Below, in pieces: positions 1 through 6,996 of a stretch of DNA of 9,176 nt. This DNA is from Mesorhizobium sp. (GTDB lineage Bacteria > Pseudomonadota > Alphaproteobacteria > Rhizobiales > Rhizobiaceae), in NCBI GenBank assembly GCA_019509685.1, contig JAEKLU010000137.1, positions 1 through 9,176 on the forward strand, in the 5' to 3' direction. A model generated the notes under the pieces. That model was not told the DNA's origin and searched no databases. It worked only from the letters and a program-made list of their open reading frames with translations. Both the position numbers and the translations under genes were made by a program. How positions within the stretch are numbered: position 1 is the first letter of the stretch; each line of letters begins with the position of its first letter.

Positions 1-821
1 GCCAGCTCCCGGCCCGGGTTCTTGACATGGTCGCTGACCCGCTCGACCAGACCGACGAAATTCTGCGCGTAATAGCCAAACGCCGTCGTGCGCGACAGCA
101 CGCGCACATTGTGCATCGCCTTCAGCCTGGCGACAGCGCTCTGAGCCCAGGCATAGCCGTTCTCGCCGTCGATCTTCGCTCCGCTTTCGAAGCGCAGGCT
201 GCCGCCGAATTCGGCATGCTCGTCGGCAAGGATCACCCTGACACCGGTTTCGGCCGCGGCAAGGGCTGCGGCAATGCCGGCCGCACCTCCGCCCAGCACC
301 AGCACTTCGCAATGCGCATAGCGCGCGGCATAGTGGTCCGGATCGGGCTTGTCGGGCGAAACGCCGAGGCCGGCCGCGGCGCGGATCTTCGGCTCGTAGA
401 GGTTCTTCCAGGCCGACTTCGGCCACATGAAGGTCTTGTAGTAGAAGCCGGCCGAAAATAGCGGCGATGCAAGGTCGTTGACCGCGCCGACGTCGAAGGC
501 AAGCGAGGGCCAGCGGTTCTGCGAATTGGCGGTCAGCCCGTCATAGAGCTCCTGCACGGTCGCCCGCACATTGGGCGTCTTGCGCGCATCGTCGCGCACG
601 ATCTGCACCAGCGCGTTGGGCTCCTCCGCGCCGGCCGACAGGAAGCCGCGCGGCCGATGGTATTTGAACGAGCGGCCGACCAGATGCACGCCATTGGCGA
701 GCAGCGCCGAGGCCAGCGTGTCGCCTTCGATGCCGCTATAGGACTTGCCGTCGAAGCTGAACGACGCGGTCTTGGCCTGGCTGAGGCGCCCGGCGCCGGA
801 AATGCGGAACGCGGCGTTCAT
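1..821 (-). CDS. soxA: Sarcosine oxidase alpha subunit, 5' part only
   Basis: Large subunit of heterotetrameric sarcosine oxidase, a cytoplasmic enzyme that demethylates sarcosine to glycine. In this family the alpha subunit binds NAD and carries the folate site that takes up the one-carbon unit. Only 273 residues of an expected roughly 1,000 are present, because the gene leaves the window at base 1. Residues 1-100 match the ferredoxin-like N-terminal domain of the family (GDTLASALLANG, then RSFKYHRPRGF), but the iron-sulfur cysteines of related dehydrogenases are absent; GAEEPNALV stands there, as is usual for SoxA. A Rossmann dinucleotide motif, GGGAAG, lies at residues 177-182, followed by an acidic strand end (VILADE). 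The ATG shares bases with the soxD stop (ATGA), which supports this start and translational coupling. The C-terminal aminomethyltransferase-like domains cannot be seen. Identification is firm; the exact substrate of this paralogue is inferred. Confidence 0.93.
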   Translation of the reverse strand, partial: MNAAFRISGAGRLSQAKTASFSFDGKSYSGIEGDTLASALLANGVHLVGRSFKYHRPRGFLSAGAEEPNALVQIVRDDARKTPNVRATVQELYDGLTANSQNRWPSLAFDVGAVNDLASPLFSAGFYYKTFMWPKSAWKNLYEPKIRAAAGLGVSPDKPDPDHYAARYAHCEVLVLGGGAAGIAAALAAAETGVRVILADEHAEFGGSLRFESGAKIDGENGYAWAQSAVARLKAMHNVRVLSRTTAFGYYAQNFVGLVERVSDHVKNPGREL

Positions 822-1114
822 TTCGAGGCTCCAGGCAGCTTCGCGGGCTTCGGCTCGCCGGCCTTGTAGGTCATGACGAACTTGTCGGTGACGGTGTCGC
901 GCACCGCGTTGAAGAAGCGCGCGCAGCCATGGATGTGGCGCCAGCGCTCATAGATGACGCCCTTCGGGTTCGAGCGGATGAAGAAGAATTTCTCGAAATC
1001 GTCCTCGTTCTCGCCGGCAATGTTGGCCGAGCGCGCGATATGCGCCTCGCCGGCATTGCGGAATTCGAGCTCCGGGCGCTCTTCCTCGCAATAGGGGCAG
1101 CGGATGAGAAGCAT
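818..1114 (-). CDS. soxD: Sarcosine oxidase delta subunit
   Basis: Small zinc-binding subunit (98 residues) of heterotetrameric sarcosine oxidase. It opens with MLLIRCPYCEEERPELEF, the family signature. The expected zinc ligands are present: Cys6 and Cys9 in CPYC, then His60 and Cys64 in WRHIHGC, one residue later than the ligand positions I recall for the solved bacterial enzyme. The tail is Lys/Pro-rich (KAGEPKPAKLPGASK), typical of this subunit. I chose the ATG at 1114 because the family starts exactly there and an AGGA lies 8 bases upstream, overlapping the TAG stop of the preceding gene. A second in-frame ATG at 1138 would add eight residues and overlap that gene; it is less likely. The stop overlaps the soxA start by two bases. 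The subunit is thought to be structural, and its zinc is not at the active site. Confidence 0.95.
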   Translation of the reverse strand: MLLIRCPYCEEERPELEFRNAGEAHIARSANIAGENEDDFEKFFFIRSNPKGVIYERWRHIHGCARFFNAVRDTVTDKFVMTYKAGEPKPAKLPGASK

Positions 1115-1124
1115 CTGGTTGATC

Positions 1125-1547
1125 CTACAATTCGCCATGGCCGACGCGCGCGCCGGCCGGTTGATCGCAAAGCCTCTGGCCGAGCGCCGCGTAGGGCGCG
1201 ACAAGCCGCATGCGTTCCTCGACGCTGGCCGAGGATTTGAACAGAGCGCGGTTCGCCATGTTGCCGAGCGTCAGCTGCGCCGGGTCGGTGGTGACGATGA
1301 CGCCGCGCGGCTGGAAGGGTTTGCCCTCCGCCAGGTCTTTCGGCCTGTTCTCGAAGAACATCACCAGTTTTTGACCGCCGCTCCAGACGCAGGTGAGCAC
1401 GCCATCATCGATCGAGAACGGCCAGTCCGTCTCGTGGTCCTCGCGGCTGATTTCCTGGATGCGCACCTCGCGCGCGGAAGGGATGTGAAACATCCCCTGT
1501 TCGCCGGCGAGCACCAGCGGCATCGCGACAGCCAGCTCAGTCATCAT
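1125..1547 (-). CDS. Unassigned 140-residue protein inside the sox operon
   Basis: I do not recognise this gene with certainty. It lies between soxB and soxD, where the usual order is B, D, A, G. Its ATG shares one base with the soxB stop (TGATG), with a second ATG directly after it, and its TAG stop overlaps the soxD ribosome binding site, so it is clearly an operon member. The protein is not SoxG: it is shorter (gamma is about 180-200 residues) and lacks its motifs. It has a short hydrophobic stretch at residues 6-14 with no basic start, so no convincing signal peptide. The core reads DWPFSIDDGVLTCVW (41-55), followed by a beta-rich stretch to about residue 95 and LGQRLC at 122-127. A WPF...DG.L.C pattern with a second late cysteine resembles the small DUF2511/YebY family, but those proteins are normally exported. 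That match comes from motif memory only. A role as assembly or accessory factor for the oxidase is inference from position. Confidence 0.85.
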   Translation of the reverse strand: MMTELAVAMPLVLAGEQGMFHIPSAREVRIQEISREDHETDWPFSIDDGVLTCVWSGGQKLVMFFENRPKDLAEGKPFQPRGVIVTTDPAQLTLGNMANRALFKSSASVEERMRLVAPYAALGQRLCDQPAGARVGHGEL

Positions 1548-2800
1548 CAATGCGCCACCGCCGCCGCGGCCGCTTCGTCGATGAGACGACCGGTGCGGAA
1601 GCGCTCGAGCGTGAACGGCGCGTTGATTGGATGCGGATCGTCTTTCGCGATCGTATGCGCAAACACGTGACCCGAGCCGGGCGTTGCCTTGAAGCCGCCC
1701 GTGCCCCAGCCGCAATTGACATAGAGGCCTTGCACCGGCGTCTTGGCCAGGATCGGCGAGCGGTCCGGCGTGACGTCGACGATGCCGCCCCAGGAGCGCA
1801 GCATCTTCATGCGCGTGAAGATCGGGAACATCTCGCAGATGGCGTCGAGCGTATGCTGCAATATGTGCAGGCCGCCAGTCTGCGAATACGAGATATACTG
1901 GTCGGTGCCGGCGCCGATGACCAGCTCGCCCTTGTCGGACTGCGAGATATAGGCGTGCACGGTGTTCGACATCACCACGCAAGGCACCACGGGCTTGATC
2001 GGCTCCGACACCAGCGCCTGCAGCGGATAGCTTTCCAGCGGCATGCGCACGCCGGCCATATCCATGATCACCGAGGAATGGCCGGCGGCGACGACGCCGA
2101 TCTTCTTGGCGCCGATGAAGCCGCGCGTCGTCTCGACGCCGCTGACCGCGCCATTGGCGGCGCGCTTGATGCCGGTGACTTCGCAATTCTGGATGATGTG
2201 GACGCCGCGTGCCGAAGCGCCGCGCGCATAACCCCAGGCGACCGCGTCGTGACGCGCCGTGCCGCCGCGCCGCTGCAGCGCCGCGCCCATCACCGGATAG
2301 CGCGCGTCCTTTGAAATGTTGAGCGGCGGGCAGAATGCCTTGGCCTGCTCCGGCGTCAGCCATTCATTGTCGATGCCATTGAGGCGGTTGGCGTGGACAT
2401 GGCGCTTGGCCACCTGAACGTCATGCACATTGTGCGAAAGCATCATGACGCCGCGCGCCGAATACATGACGTTGTAGTTGAGCTCCTGGGAGAGCCCGTC
2501 CCACAATTTCAGCGCATGGTCGTAGATGCCCGCGCTTTCGTCATAGAGATAGTTGGAGCGGATGATGGTGGTGTTGCGGCCGGTGTTGCCGCCGCCGAGC
2601 CAGCCCTTTTCCAGCACCGCGACATTGGTGATGCCGTGCACCGTGGCGAGATAATAGGCGGTGGCCAGGCCATGGCCGCCGGCGCCGACGATGACGACGT
2701 CGTATTCCTTCTTCGGCTCGGGCGAGGACCATTGCTCTTCCCAGCCCTTGTGGCCGCGCATGGCCTCGCGGGCAATCGCGAATACCGAATATTTCTTCAC
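1547..2800 (-). CDS. soxB: Sarcosine oxidase beta subunit
   Basis: Catalytic flavin subunit of heterotetrameric sarcosine oxidase, 417 residues, the usual family length. It oxidises sarcosine on FAD and passes electrons to a covalently bound FMN shared with the alpha subunit. The FAD-binding GAGGHG motif is at residues 39-44, ending in the acidic VLEKG near residue 65. The segment [15 protein letters not shown] carries His184, which by motif corresponds to the histidine that links FMN in characterised enzymes. The C-terminal FAD motif [15 protein letters not shown] is at 336-350, and [20 protein letters not shown] at 358-377. I chose the GTG at 2800: the family begins K-Y-S-V-F directly after it and GAGG lies about 8 bases upstream. 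The open frame continues upstream to an ATG at 2965, but that part does not resemble the family. It is the first gene of the operon; its promoter must lie in the divergent gap. Confidence 0.96.
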   Translation of the reverse strand: MKKYSVFAIAREAMRGHKGWEEQWSSPEPKKEYDVVIVGAGGHGLATAYYLATVHGITNVAVLEKGWLGGGNTGRNTTIIRSNYLYDESAGIYDHALKLWDGLSQELNYNVMYSARGVMMLSHNVHDVQVAKRHVHANRLNGIDNEWLTPEQAKAFCPPLNISKDARYPVMGAALQRRGGTARHDAVAWGYARGASARGVHIIQNCEVTGIKRAANGAVSGVETTRGFIGAKKIGVVAAGHSSVIMDMAGVRMPLESYPLQALVSEPIKPVVPCVVMSNTVHAYISQSDKGELVIGAGTDQYISYSQTGGLHILQHTLDAICEMFPIFTRMKMLRSWGGIVDVTPDRSPILAKTPVQGLYVNCGWGTGGFKATPGSGHVFAHTIAKDDPHPINAPFTLERFRTGRLIDEAAAAAVAH

Positions 2801-3004
2801 GTTCCAGCCTCGCCCAAATCTCGCGGAATCCGGCCGGGTCTCCTCCGGCGCGCGAGGTGTATCACTAGCGAAACCGCGCTGCCACCCTTGCGCTGTTTGC
2901 GACGACCCTTGCCGTTTTGCGCCGTGTCGGAAAAGACCTTTCCGGGCTGGCAGCCATGGCCGCATTCAGCCACACTGGCGACCGCGAGAGTCTGGAGGAT
3001 GAAT
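2801..3004. promoter_or_regulatory. Divergent intergenic region between the sox operon and the DUF2568 gene
   Basis: These 204 bases separate two divergent genes and must hold the promoter of the sox operon, and probably that of the plus-strand gene. Visible are the GAGG binding site for soxB next to the left end and GGAGG at 2994-2998 for the plus-strand gene. I find no convincing -35/-10 pair on either strand and no clear operator palindrome, so promoter positions are not assigned. Confidence 0.5.
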
Positions 3005-3373
3005 ATGGGCAACGCCTGGTGGAATCTGACGTTGCGCTTTCTGCTGGAACTCGCGGCTTTGTTTGGCCTCGGTATCGCCGGCTGGAGCCTCTCCGGCGGA
3101 TGGTCGCGCTGGGTCCTCGCACTGGCCTTGCCGGTCATTGCGGCTGCGCTGTGGGGGACCTTCCCCGTGCGTGACGACCCCAGCCGGTCAGGCCGCGCGC
3201 CAGTGCCTGTACCGGGCATGGCGCGGCTGGTGCTTGAACTGGTCATCCTGTTCGGCGGCGCTTCCGGATTCTATGCCGCTGGTCACACAACAACGGGCAT
3301 TGTCATCGCGCTGCTCATCGCCATCAGCTACGCGTTTTCACTGGACCGCCTCAGCTGGTTGTTGAAGCAATAG
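3005..3373 (+). CDS. YrdB/DUF2568 family small membrane protein
   Basis: Predicted inner-membrane protein of 122 residues and unknown function. The hydrophobic segments lie at about residues 10-27, 35-52, 73-92 and 97-111, which suggests four membrane helices. The loop WGTFPVRDDPSRSGRAPVPVPG (50-71) is the hallmark of the DUF2568 (YrdB) family, which I recognise from this motif and the RFLLEL start. Two ATG codons are available, at 2999 and 3005. GGAGG at 2994-2998 abuts the first but sits 6 bases before the second, so 3005 (MGNAWWNL) is preferred. The gene is divergent from the sox operon and ends 173 bases before the dehydrogenase gene. Nothing links it functionally to either neighbour. Confidence 0.9.
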   Translation: MGNAWWNLTLRFLLELAALFGLGIAGWSLSGGWSRWVLALALPVIAAALWGTFPVRDDPSRSGRAPVPVPGMARLVLELVILFGGASGFYAAGHTTTGIVIALLIAISYAFSLDRLSWLLKQ

Positions 3374-3546
3374 CGGCTGCCGCCTGCGTCCCATCCCGCA
3401 AGGTTTGAACGGATATTGCTAAGCCACTGCCTCGCGCGCGCCACCGACAGTCGCGGGAGCGCCGCTTTCGGGTGGCTGCATCCATGCCGATCTGCGACCA
3501 AGCATCCGACCGCCGGCAAGGCCGGCTCAAAGCAAGGATGCTCAGG

Positions 3547-4305
3547 ATGTTCTCTCTCATCAACAAGGTCGCCATCGTCACCGGCGCCAGTTCGGGCATT
3601 GGCCGCGCTACCGCCAAGCTCTTCGCCGAGCGAGGCGCCAAGCTCATCGTCGCGGCGCGACGCCAGCCGGAGCTTGACACGCTGGTCGCTGAAATCGAGC
3701 AGGCCGACGGTGCAGCCATTGCGCTCGCCGGTGATGTCCGGGACGGGGCCTACGCGAAGGCCTTGGTCGAACTCGCCGTCGAAAAGTTTGGCGGCCTCGA
3801 CATCGCCTTCAACAATGCCGGCGCGGTCGGCGTGATGGGACCGGTTCCGAACATGGCTCCGGCGACCTGGCACGAGACGATGGATACGAACCTGACCAGC
3901 GCTTACCTCGCCGCCAAGCACCAGATCCCGGCGATGCTGGAGCGTGGCGGTGGCTCGCTGATCTTCACCTCGAGCTTCGTCGGCTACACCGCCGGCATGC
4001 CGGGCATGGCGGCCTATGCGGCGGCCAAGGCCGGCCTGATCGGACTGACGCAGGTGCTGGCCGCCGAATACGGGCCGCAAGGACTGAGGGTCAACGCGCT
4101 GCTGCCCGGCGGCACCGACACGCCCGGCGCCACGACCACGACGCCCGAGGCCCGCGCCTTCGTCGAAGGCCTGCATGCCTTGAAACGCATGGCTCAGCCC
4201 GAGGAGATCGCCCGCTCGGCGCTTTTCCTTGCCTCGGACGCGTCGAGCTTCACCACCGGCACGGCGCTATTTGCCGATGGCGGCGTATCGATCAACCGGA
4301 CGTGA
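3547..4305 (+). CDS. Short-chain dehydrogenase/reductase (SDR), classical type
   Basis: Cytoplasmic NAD(P)-dependent oxidoreductase of 252 residues, the normal size for a classical SDR. The cofactor motif TGASSGIG is at residues 12-19 and NNAG at 89-92. The catalytic set is Asn115, Ser143 (TSSFVG), Tyr157 and Lys161 (YAAAK). The stretch PGGTDTPG at 187-194 follows the usual post-catalytic PG, and the end SFTTGTALFADGG matches the family C-terminus. The basic pair Arg38-Arg39 after the second strand (VAARRQ) suggests NADP(H) preference. The substrate cannot be told from sequence. I chose the ATG at 3547 because AAGGA ends 8 bases upstream. The ATG at 3538 has the same AAGG directly against it, and a start at 3472 would add an unsupported tail. 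A small GCCGGC-AAG-GCCGGC hairpin (3512-3526) lies just before the binding site. Confidence 0.94.
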   Translation: MFSLINKVAIVTGASSGIGRATAKLFAERGAKLIVAARRQPELDTLVAEIEQADGAAIALAGDVRDGAYAKALVELAVEKFGGLDIAFNNAGAVGVMGPVPNMAPATWHETMDTNLTSAYLAAKHQIPAMLERGGGSLIFTSSFVGYTAGMPGMAAYAAAKAGLIGLTQVLAAEYGPQGLRVNALLPGGTDTPGATTTTPEARAFVEGLHALKRMAQPEEIARSALFLASDASSFTTGTALFADGGVSINRT

Positions 4306-4434
4306 AGCATTTCGCGGTCCGTGCCAGCGCCGGCAAGCGACAAATACCTCGAACCGGACTTGCTTTTTCGACGCGATTTGGCGATTTCGGTTCCCGTCAA
4401 AAACAGGCTTCTTGCCAAGACAGGTCCTGGAACC

Positions 4435-4821
4435 ATGATGCTGATCCGAACCTATGTGGCCGCGAGCGCAATCGAAGGCGTCGGCATGTTCGCCGCCGAG
4501 CCCATCCGGAAAGGCGCCTCGATCTGGCGCCTCGATCCGGATTTCGACCGTCTGATCCCGATGGACAAATACGAGGCGGCGGCCCAGCCTCTGAAGGAAT
4601 TGCTCGACCGCTACGCCTATCCGAGCCCCGACAAGCCCGGCTTCATGGTCTATGAGGTCGACAATGGCCGCTTCATGAACCATTCGGCGACGCCGAACAC
4701 CGATTTTTCCCAATATGGCGGCGCCACCGCCACCCGCGATATCGCGGCCGGCGAGGAAATCACCTGCGACTATGGCGAGTTTTTCGAGGATTTTGCCCGC
4801 CTGCATCTGGCGACCGCATAG
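4435..4821 (+). CDS. Stand-alone SET-domain protein, putative lysine methyltransferase
   Basis: A compact 128-residue protein that is essentially one SET domain. Signatures in order: EGVGMFAAEPIRKG (14-27), matching the glycine-rich start; RFMNHSATPNTDF (79-91), the NHS motif that helps bind S-adenosylmethionine; and EEITCDYGEFF (107-117), with Tyr113 in the position of the catalytic tyrosine. No pre-SET or post-SET cysteine cluster is present, as expected for bacterial minimal forms. The family transfers methyl groups to lysine side chains; the target here is unknown. Tandem ATGs at 4435 and 4438 are both possible, and there is only a weak purine-rich site before them. The gene begins 129 bases after the dehydrogenase and ends 180 bases before rpsU, so it may be transcribed alone. 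Activity is inferred from motifs only. Confidence 0.88.
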   Translation: MMLIRTYVAASAIEGVGMFAAEPIRKGASIWRLDPDFDRLIPMDKYEAAAQPLKELLDRYAYPSPDKPGFMVYEVDNGRFMNHSATPNTDFSQYGGATATRDIAAGEEITCDYGEFFEDFARLHLATA

Positions 4822-4882
4822 CCCTGGAAAACCGCAGGCTGTTGCGCCCGGGTTTTTGATCGCAATTTCCAGCAATCAGCGG

Positions 4883-4911
4883 TGGACAGCGCGGCATGAT
4901 TCTGCTATCAG
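4883..4911 (+). promoter_or_regulatory. Predicted sigma-70 type promoter of rpsU
   Basis: TGGACA at 4883-4888 (5 of 6 to TTGACA) is followed after 17 bases by TATCAG at 4906-4911 (4 of 6 to TATAAT), with a TG at 4903-4904 that makes an extended -10. Transcription would begin near 4918 and give a leader of about 84 bases before the GTG start of rpsU. Spacing and the extended -10 make this the best promoter candidate in the window. It has not been scored against the genome background. Confidence 0.55.
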
Positions 4912-5001
4912 CCGCCCACAATTCGCGGTGCAACCCGCCGCGGAGGCATGGCGGCTATGGCTGTATGCCTATCGATATCAAACCCGAAGACAGGATTGCC
5001 C

Positions 5002-5271
5002 GTGCAGGTACTCGTCCGCGACAACAACGTTGATCAGGCGCTTCGCGCGCTGAAGAAGAAGATGCAGCGCGAAGGTATTTTCCGCGAAATGAAGATGCGC
5101 GGACACTACGAGAAGCCGTCCGAGAAGCGTGCTCGCGAAAAGGCCGAAGCCGTGCGCCGTGCCCGCAAGCTGGCCCGCAAGCGCGCTCAGCGCGAAGGCC
5201 TGCTGCCGATGACCCCGCGTCCGGCTCCGGCTGGCGCTGCCGGCGGCGCATCGCGCCCGCCGCGCTCATAA
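5002..5271 (+). CDS. rpsU: Small ribosomal subunit protein S21 (bS21)
   Basis: Ribosomal protein bS21, 89 residues, a basic helical protein of the 30S platform that helps initiation. The opening [20 protein letters not shown] and the block [20 protein letters not shown] are diagnostic. Residues 41-66 are rich in Arg, Lys and Ala, and a Pro/Ala/Gly tail follows from about residue 67. The E. coli protein is 71 residues, so the tail is an extension of the kind I know from rhizobial S21. I chose GTG at 5002 because the conserved N-terminus starts there and AGGA ends 6 bases before it. In-frame ATGs at 4948, 4957 and 4966 would add residues not found in the family. The gene has its own promoter and terminator, so it looks like a single-gene transcript. 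Confidence 0.95.
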   Translation: MQVLVRDNNVDQALRALKKKMQREGIFREMKMRGHYEKPSEKRAREKAEAVRRARKLARKRAQREGLLPMTPRPAPAGAAGGASRPPRS

Positions 5272-5305
5272 CGCCTATTTTTCGTCCTTTTCGAAGGATA
5301 CTGAG

Positions 5306-5342
5306 GGTGGCGCGATGCGGAATCGCCGCCACCTTTTTGTTT
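5306..5342 (+). terminator. Intrinsic terminator of rpsU
   Basis: GGTGGC-GCGAT, loop GCGGA, ATCGC, one bulged C, then GCCACC form an 11-pair stem with a 5-base loop at 5306-5333. It is followed directly by TTTTTGTTT. A small extra hairpin with a TTCG loop (TCCTT-TTCG-AAGGA, 5285-5298) lies between the stop codon and this terminator. Position, stem strength and T-run make a Rho-independent terminator very likely. Confidence 0.88.
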
Positions 5343-5404
5343 ATGCATAAGAGGCCGGTTCGGAGAGGGAACGGACTGACGGCGCTGCGGCAGTGAGGAC
5401 AAAG

Positions 5405-6256
5405 ATGAACGCATTTTCCGTGGAGCGCAGAACCGCTTTTCGCGGCTTCGCCCTGACGGCAGCCCTGTTGTCAGGCCTGGCGCTTGCAGCATGCCAGACG
5501 AACCCAAGCGGCGAGTTCAACTCGATCGACAAGGCGCAAGGCTCGAGCGAGAACATCTCCTCGCTGTCGGCGGTCATCCAGCGCAGTCCCCAGGATCCCG
5601 AGGGCTACAATGTGCGCGGCTCCGCCTATGGCCGCGGCGGCCAGTACCAGGCGGCTCTCAAGGACTTCAACCAGGCCATCCAGCTCAACCCGAATTTCTA
5701 CCAGGCCTATTCGAACCGCGCACTCATCCAGCGTTTCCTCGGCAACCAGGAAGCAGCGCTGGCCGACTACAACCGTTCGATCCAGATCAACGGCAATTAC
5801 GACGCCGCCTATATCGGCCGCGGCAATCTCTACCGCAGGGCCGGCCGCACCCAGGATGCCTTCAACGACTTCCAGAAGGCGATCCAGCTCGACACCACGG
5901 ATGCGCGCGCCTACCACAATCGCGGCCTGATCTATCAGAGCCAGGGCCAGCACAAATTCGCCATCGAGGACTTCTCGACGGCCATCTCGCTGGCGCCGGA
6001 CGCCGCCGAACCTTACAACGGACGTGGTCTTTCCTATCTGGCGACGGGCGACGAGGACAACGCCTTCGCCGACTTCAACATGGCCATCAAGCTCGACGGC
6101 AAGAACGCCGAGGCCTGGGCCAACCAGGCGCTGATCTACGAAAAGCGCGGCGACAAGGTCAGGGCGGCCAAATCCTACCGCGAAGCCGTCCACCTCGACC
6201 CGAACTACCAGCCGGCCAAGGACGGCCTGTCGCGGACCGGCGGCAACGCCAGTTGA
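5405..6256 (+). CDS. TPR-repeat lipoprotein
   Basis: Predicted lipoprotein of 283 residues built from tetratricopeptide repeats. The N-terminus has basic residues (ERRTAFR), a hydrophobic stretch (16-29) and a lipobox LAAC with Cys30 as the lipidation site; Gln31 after it suggests sorting to the outer membrane. Six consecutive 34-residue TPR units follow at about 65-98, 99-132, 133-166, 167-200, 201-234 and 235-268, each with the pattern A/P-Y-N-RG near the start and A-F/L-DF-A-I-L-P near the end, with no spacers. TPR arrays bind peptides; NlpI-like or envelope-complex scaffold roles are possible, but the partner is unknown. The ATG at 5405 is preferred, with GAGGA ending 5 bases upstream; a GTG at 5393 would lack this. 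The gene begins just 62 bases after the rpsU terminator. Confidence 0.9.
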   Translation: MNAFSVERRTAFRGFALTAALLSGLALAACQTNPSGEFNSIDKAQGSSENISSLSAVIQRSPQDPEGYNVRGSAYGRGGQYQAALKDFNQAIQLNPNFYQAYSNRALIQRFLGNQEAALADYNRSIQINGNYDAAYIGRGNLYRRAGRTQDAFNDFQKAIQLDTTDARAYHNRGLIYQSQGQHKFAIEDFSTAISLAPDAAEPYNGRGLSYLATGDEDNAFADFNMAIKLDGKNAEAWANQALIYEKRGDKVRAAKSYREAVHLDPNYQPAKDGLSRTGGNAS

Positions 6257-6261
6257 TTGTC

Positions 6262-6285
6262 GACCGGTGCTTCACGGCGCCGGTC
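6262..6285 (+). terminator. Possible hairpin terminator after the TPR gene
   Basis: GACCGGTGC (6262-6270) pairs with GCGCCGGTC (6277-6285) over nine positions with one G-U pair and a six-base loop. It begins 6 bases after the TPR stop codon, which suits a terminator, but no T-run follows (TGGACATCG), so it may only stabilise the mRNA end. The remaining bases to 6398 show no gene or clear promoter. Confidence 0.45.
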
Positions 6286-6398
6286 TGGACATCGTTCCAT
6301 TTGCCGCGGCTGACGCAGGCAAAAAGCAACCATTGCGTGTCAACGTAGCGAGTGTGCCGGCAGGTGCCGGTCATCCGTAACACCGGATCGACTCAGCG

Positions 6399-6977
6399 AT
6401 GGATGAGAACGAAAACAGCGTCCGAGAGCAGATCGCCTGGCTGGAAAACGCCTCACCCGACGATTGGCACCGGGCGGTACTCGACTTCAACTGGGATTGG
6501 GACATCGACCCGCTGTTCTGGATCGCGCGCCAGCCCGAATGCGACAAGGCCACCGCGTTGACCATGTTCTGGAAGGGACAGCCGGCCTATCATCTCATCC
6601 TCGCCGCGGAGAACGGCGGCGTGGACGCCAACCGGGATCCGACCTGGGCCATGCTCAAGTTCATCGCGCAGCGCATCAACGCCAAAGCCTATACCCGTTC
6701 GAAAATCGCCTACGAGGCTGATGACCTTACGCAAGACGATTTCGAAGAGCTGGCCGAGAAGGCAAGTGAACTGGCCAATCCGCCGCTGAAGCCGCATCCG
6801 GATATGAAGCGCTCCCTTCGCGGTCGGCGGATTGTCAACGATGTCGGCTTCTACGGTCGCTATCCCAAGGAATTCCACGGCTCCGTGCTGATCGAGCTGC
6901 CGGATCAAGGGCCCCCGGAAGATCAAGGCCCGTTCGACAAGATCCGCTCCGCGCTCGCGCGTCTATGGCGTCATTGA
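6399..6977 (+). CDS. DUF4274 domain-containing protein
   Basis: A 192-residue protein of unknown function, predicted cytoplasmic, with no signal peptide or membrane segment. Residues 20-66 (DDWHRAVLDFNWD...WIARQPECDKATALTMFWKGQP) match what I know of DUF4274: a conserved W-H near the start, the F-NWD block, then P-x-CDKATAL-FW. The middle (80-125) looks helical and acidic, and the C-terminal part holds a basic patch (KRSLRGRRIVNDVGFYGRYP) and a short near-repeat of DQGP at 169-179. The ATG at 6399 has no good ribosome binding site, but it is the only ATG close to the domain start. Members of this family sometimes sit among immunity-like proteins, but no toxin gene is visible nearby. No function is assigned. 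Confidence 0.85.
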   Translation: MDENENSVREQIAWLENASPDDWHRAVLDFNWDWDIDPLFWIARQPECDKATALTMFWKGQPAYHLILAAENGGVDANRDPTWAMLKFIAQRINAKAYTRSKIAYEADDLTQDDFEELAEKASELANPPLKPHPDMKRSLRGRRIVNDVGFYGRYPKEFHGSVLIELPDQGPPEDQGPFDKIRSALARLWRH

Positions 6978-6996
6978 TCGCTCGCATCCAGTACCG

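Noticed and set aside
1550..2314. Long plus-strand open frame (254 codons) opposite soxB
   Set aside because: It is antisense to a firmly identified gene, is rich in Arg, Ala, His and Asp as expected from reading a high-GC gene backwards, and matches no family I know.
2801..2965. N-terminal extension of SoxB to an ATG at 2965
   Set aside because: The added 55 residues are Arg/Gly/Pro-rich and unlike the family; the GTG at 2800 has a good ribosome binding site and gives the family length and N-terminus.
3328..4176. Minus-strand open frame of 282 codons opposite the dehydrogenase
   Set aside because: A shadow of the SDR gene, which carries all catalytic motifs; the antisense protein is of low complexity with no recognisable domain.
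4333..4369. GCAAG...CTTGC followed by TTTTT after the dehydrogenase gene, as a terminator
   Set aside because: The stem is only five pairs with a loop of more than 20 bases, too weak to call.
5471..6193. Minus-strand open frame of 240 codons opposite the TPR gene
   Set aside because: Its regular valine/leucine/glycine pattern is the reverse image of the TPR repeats, with no signal or domain of its own.
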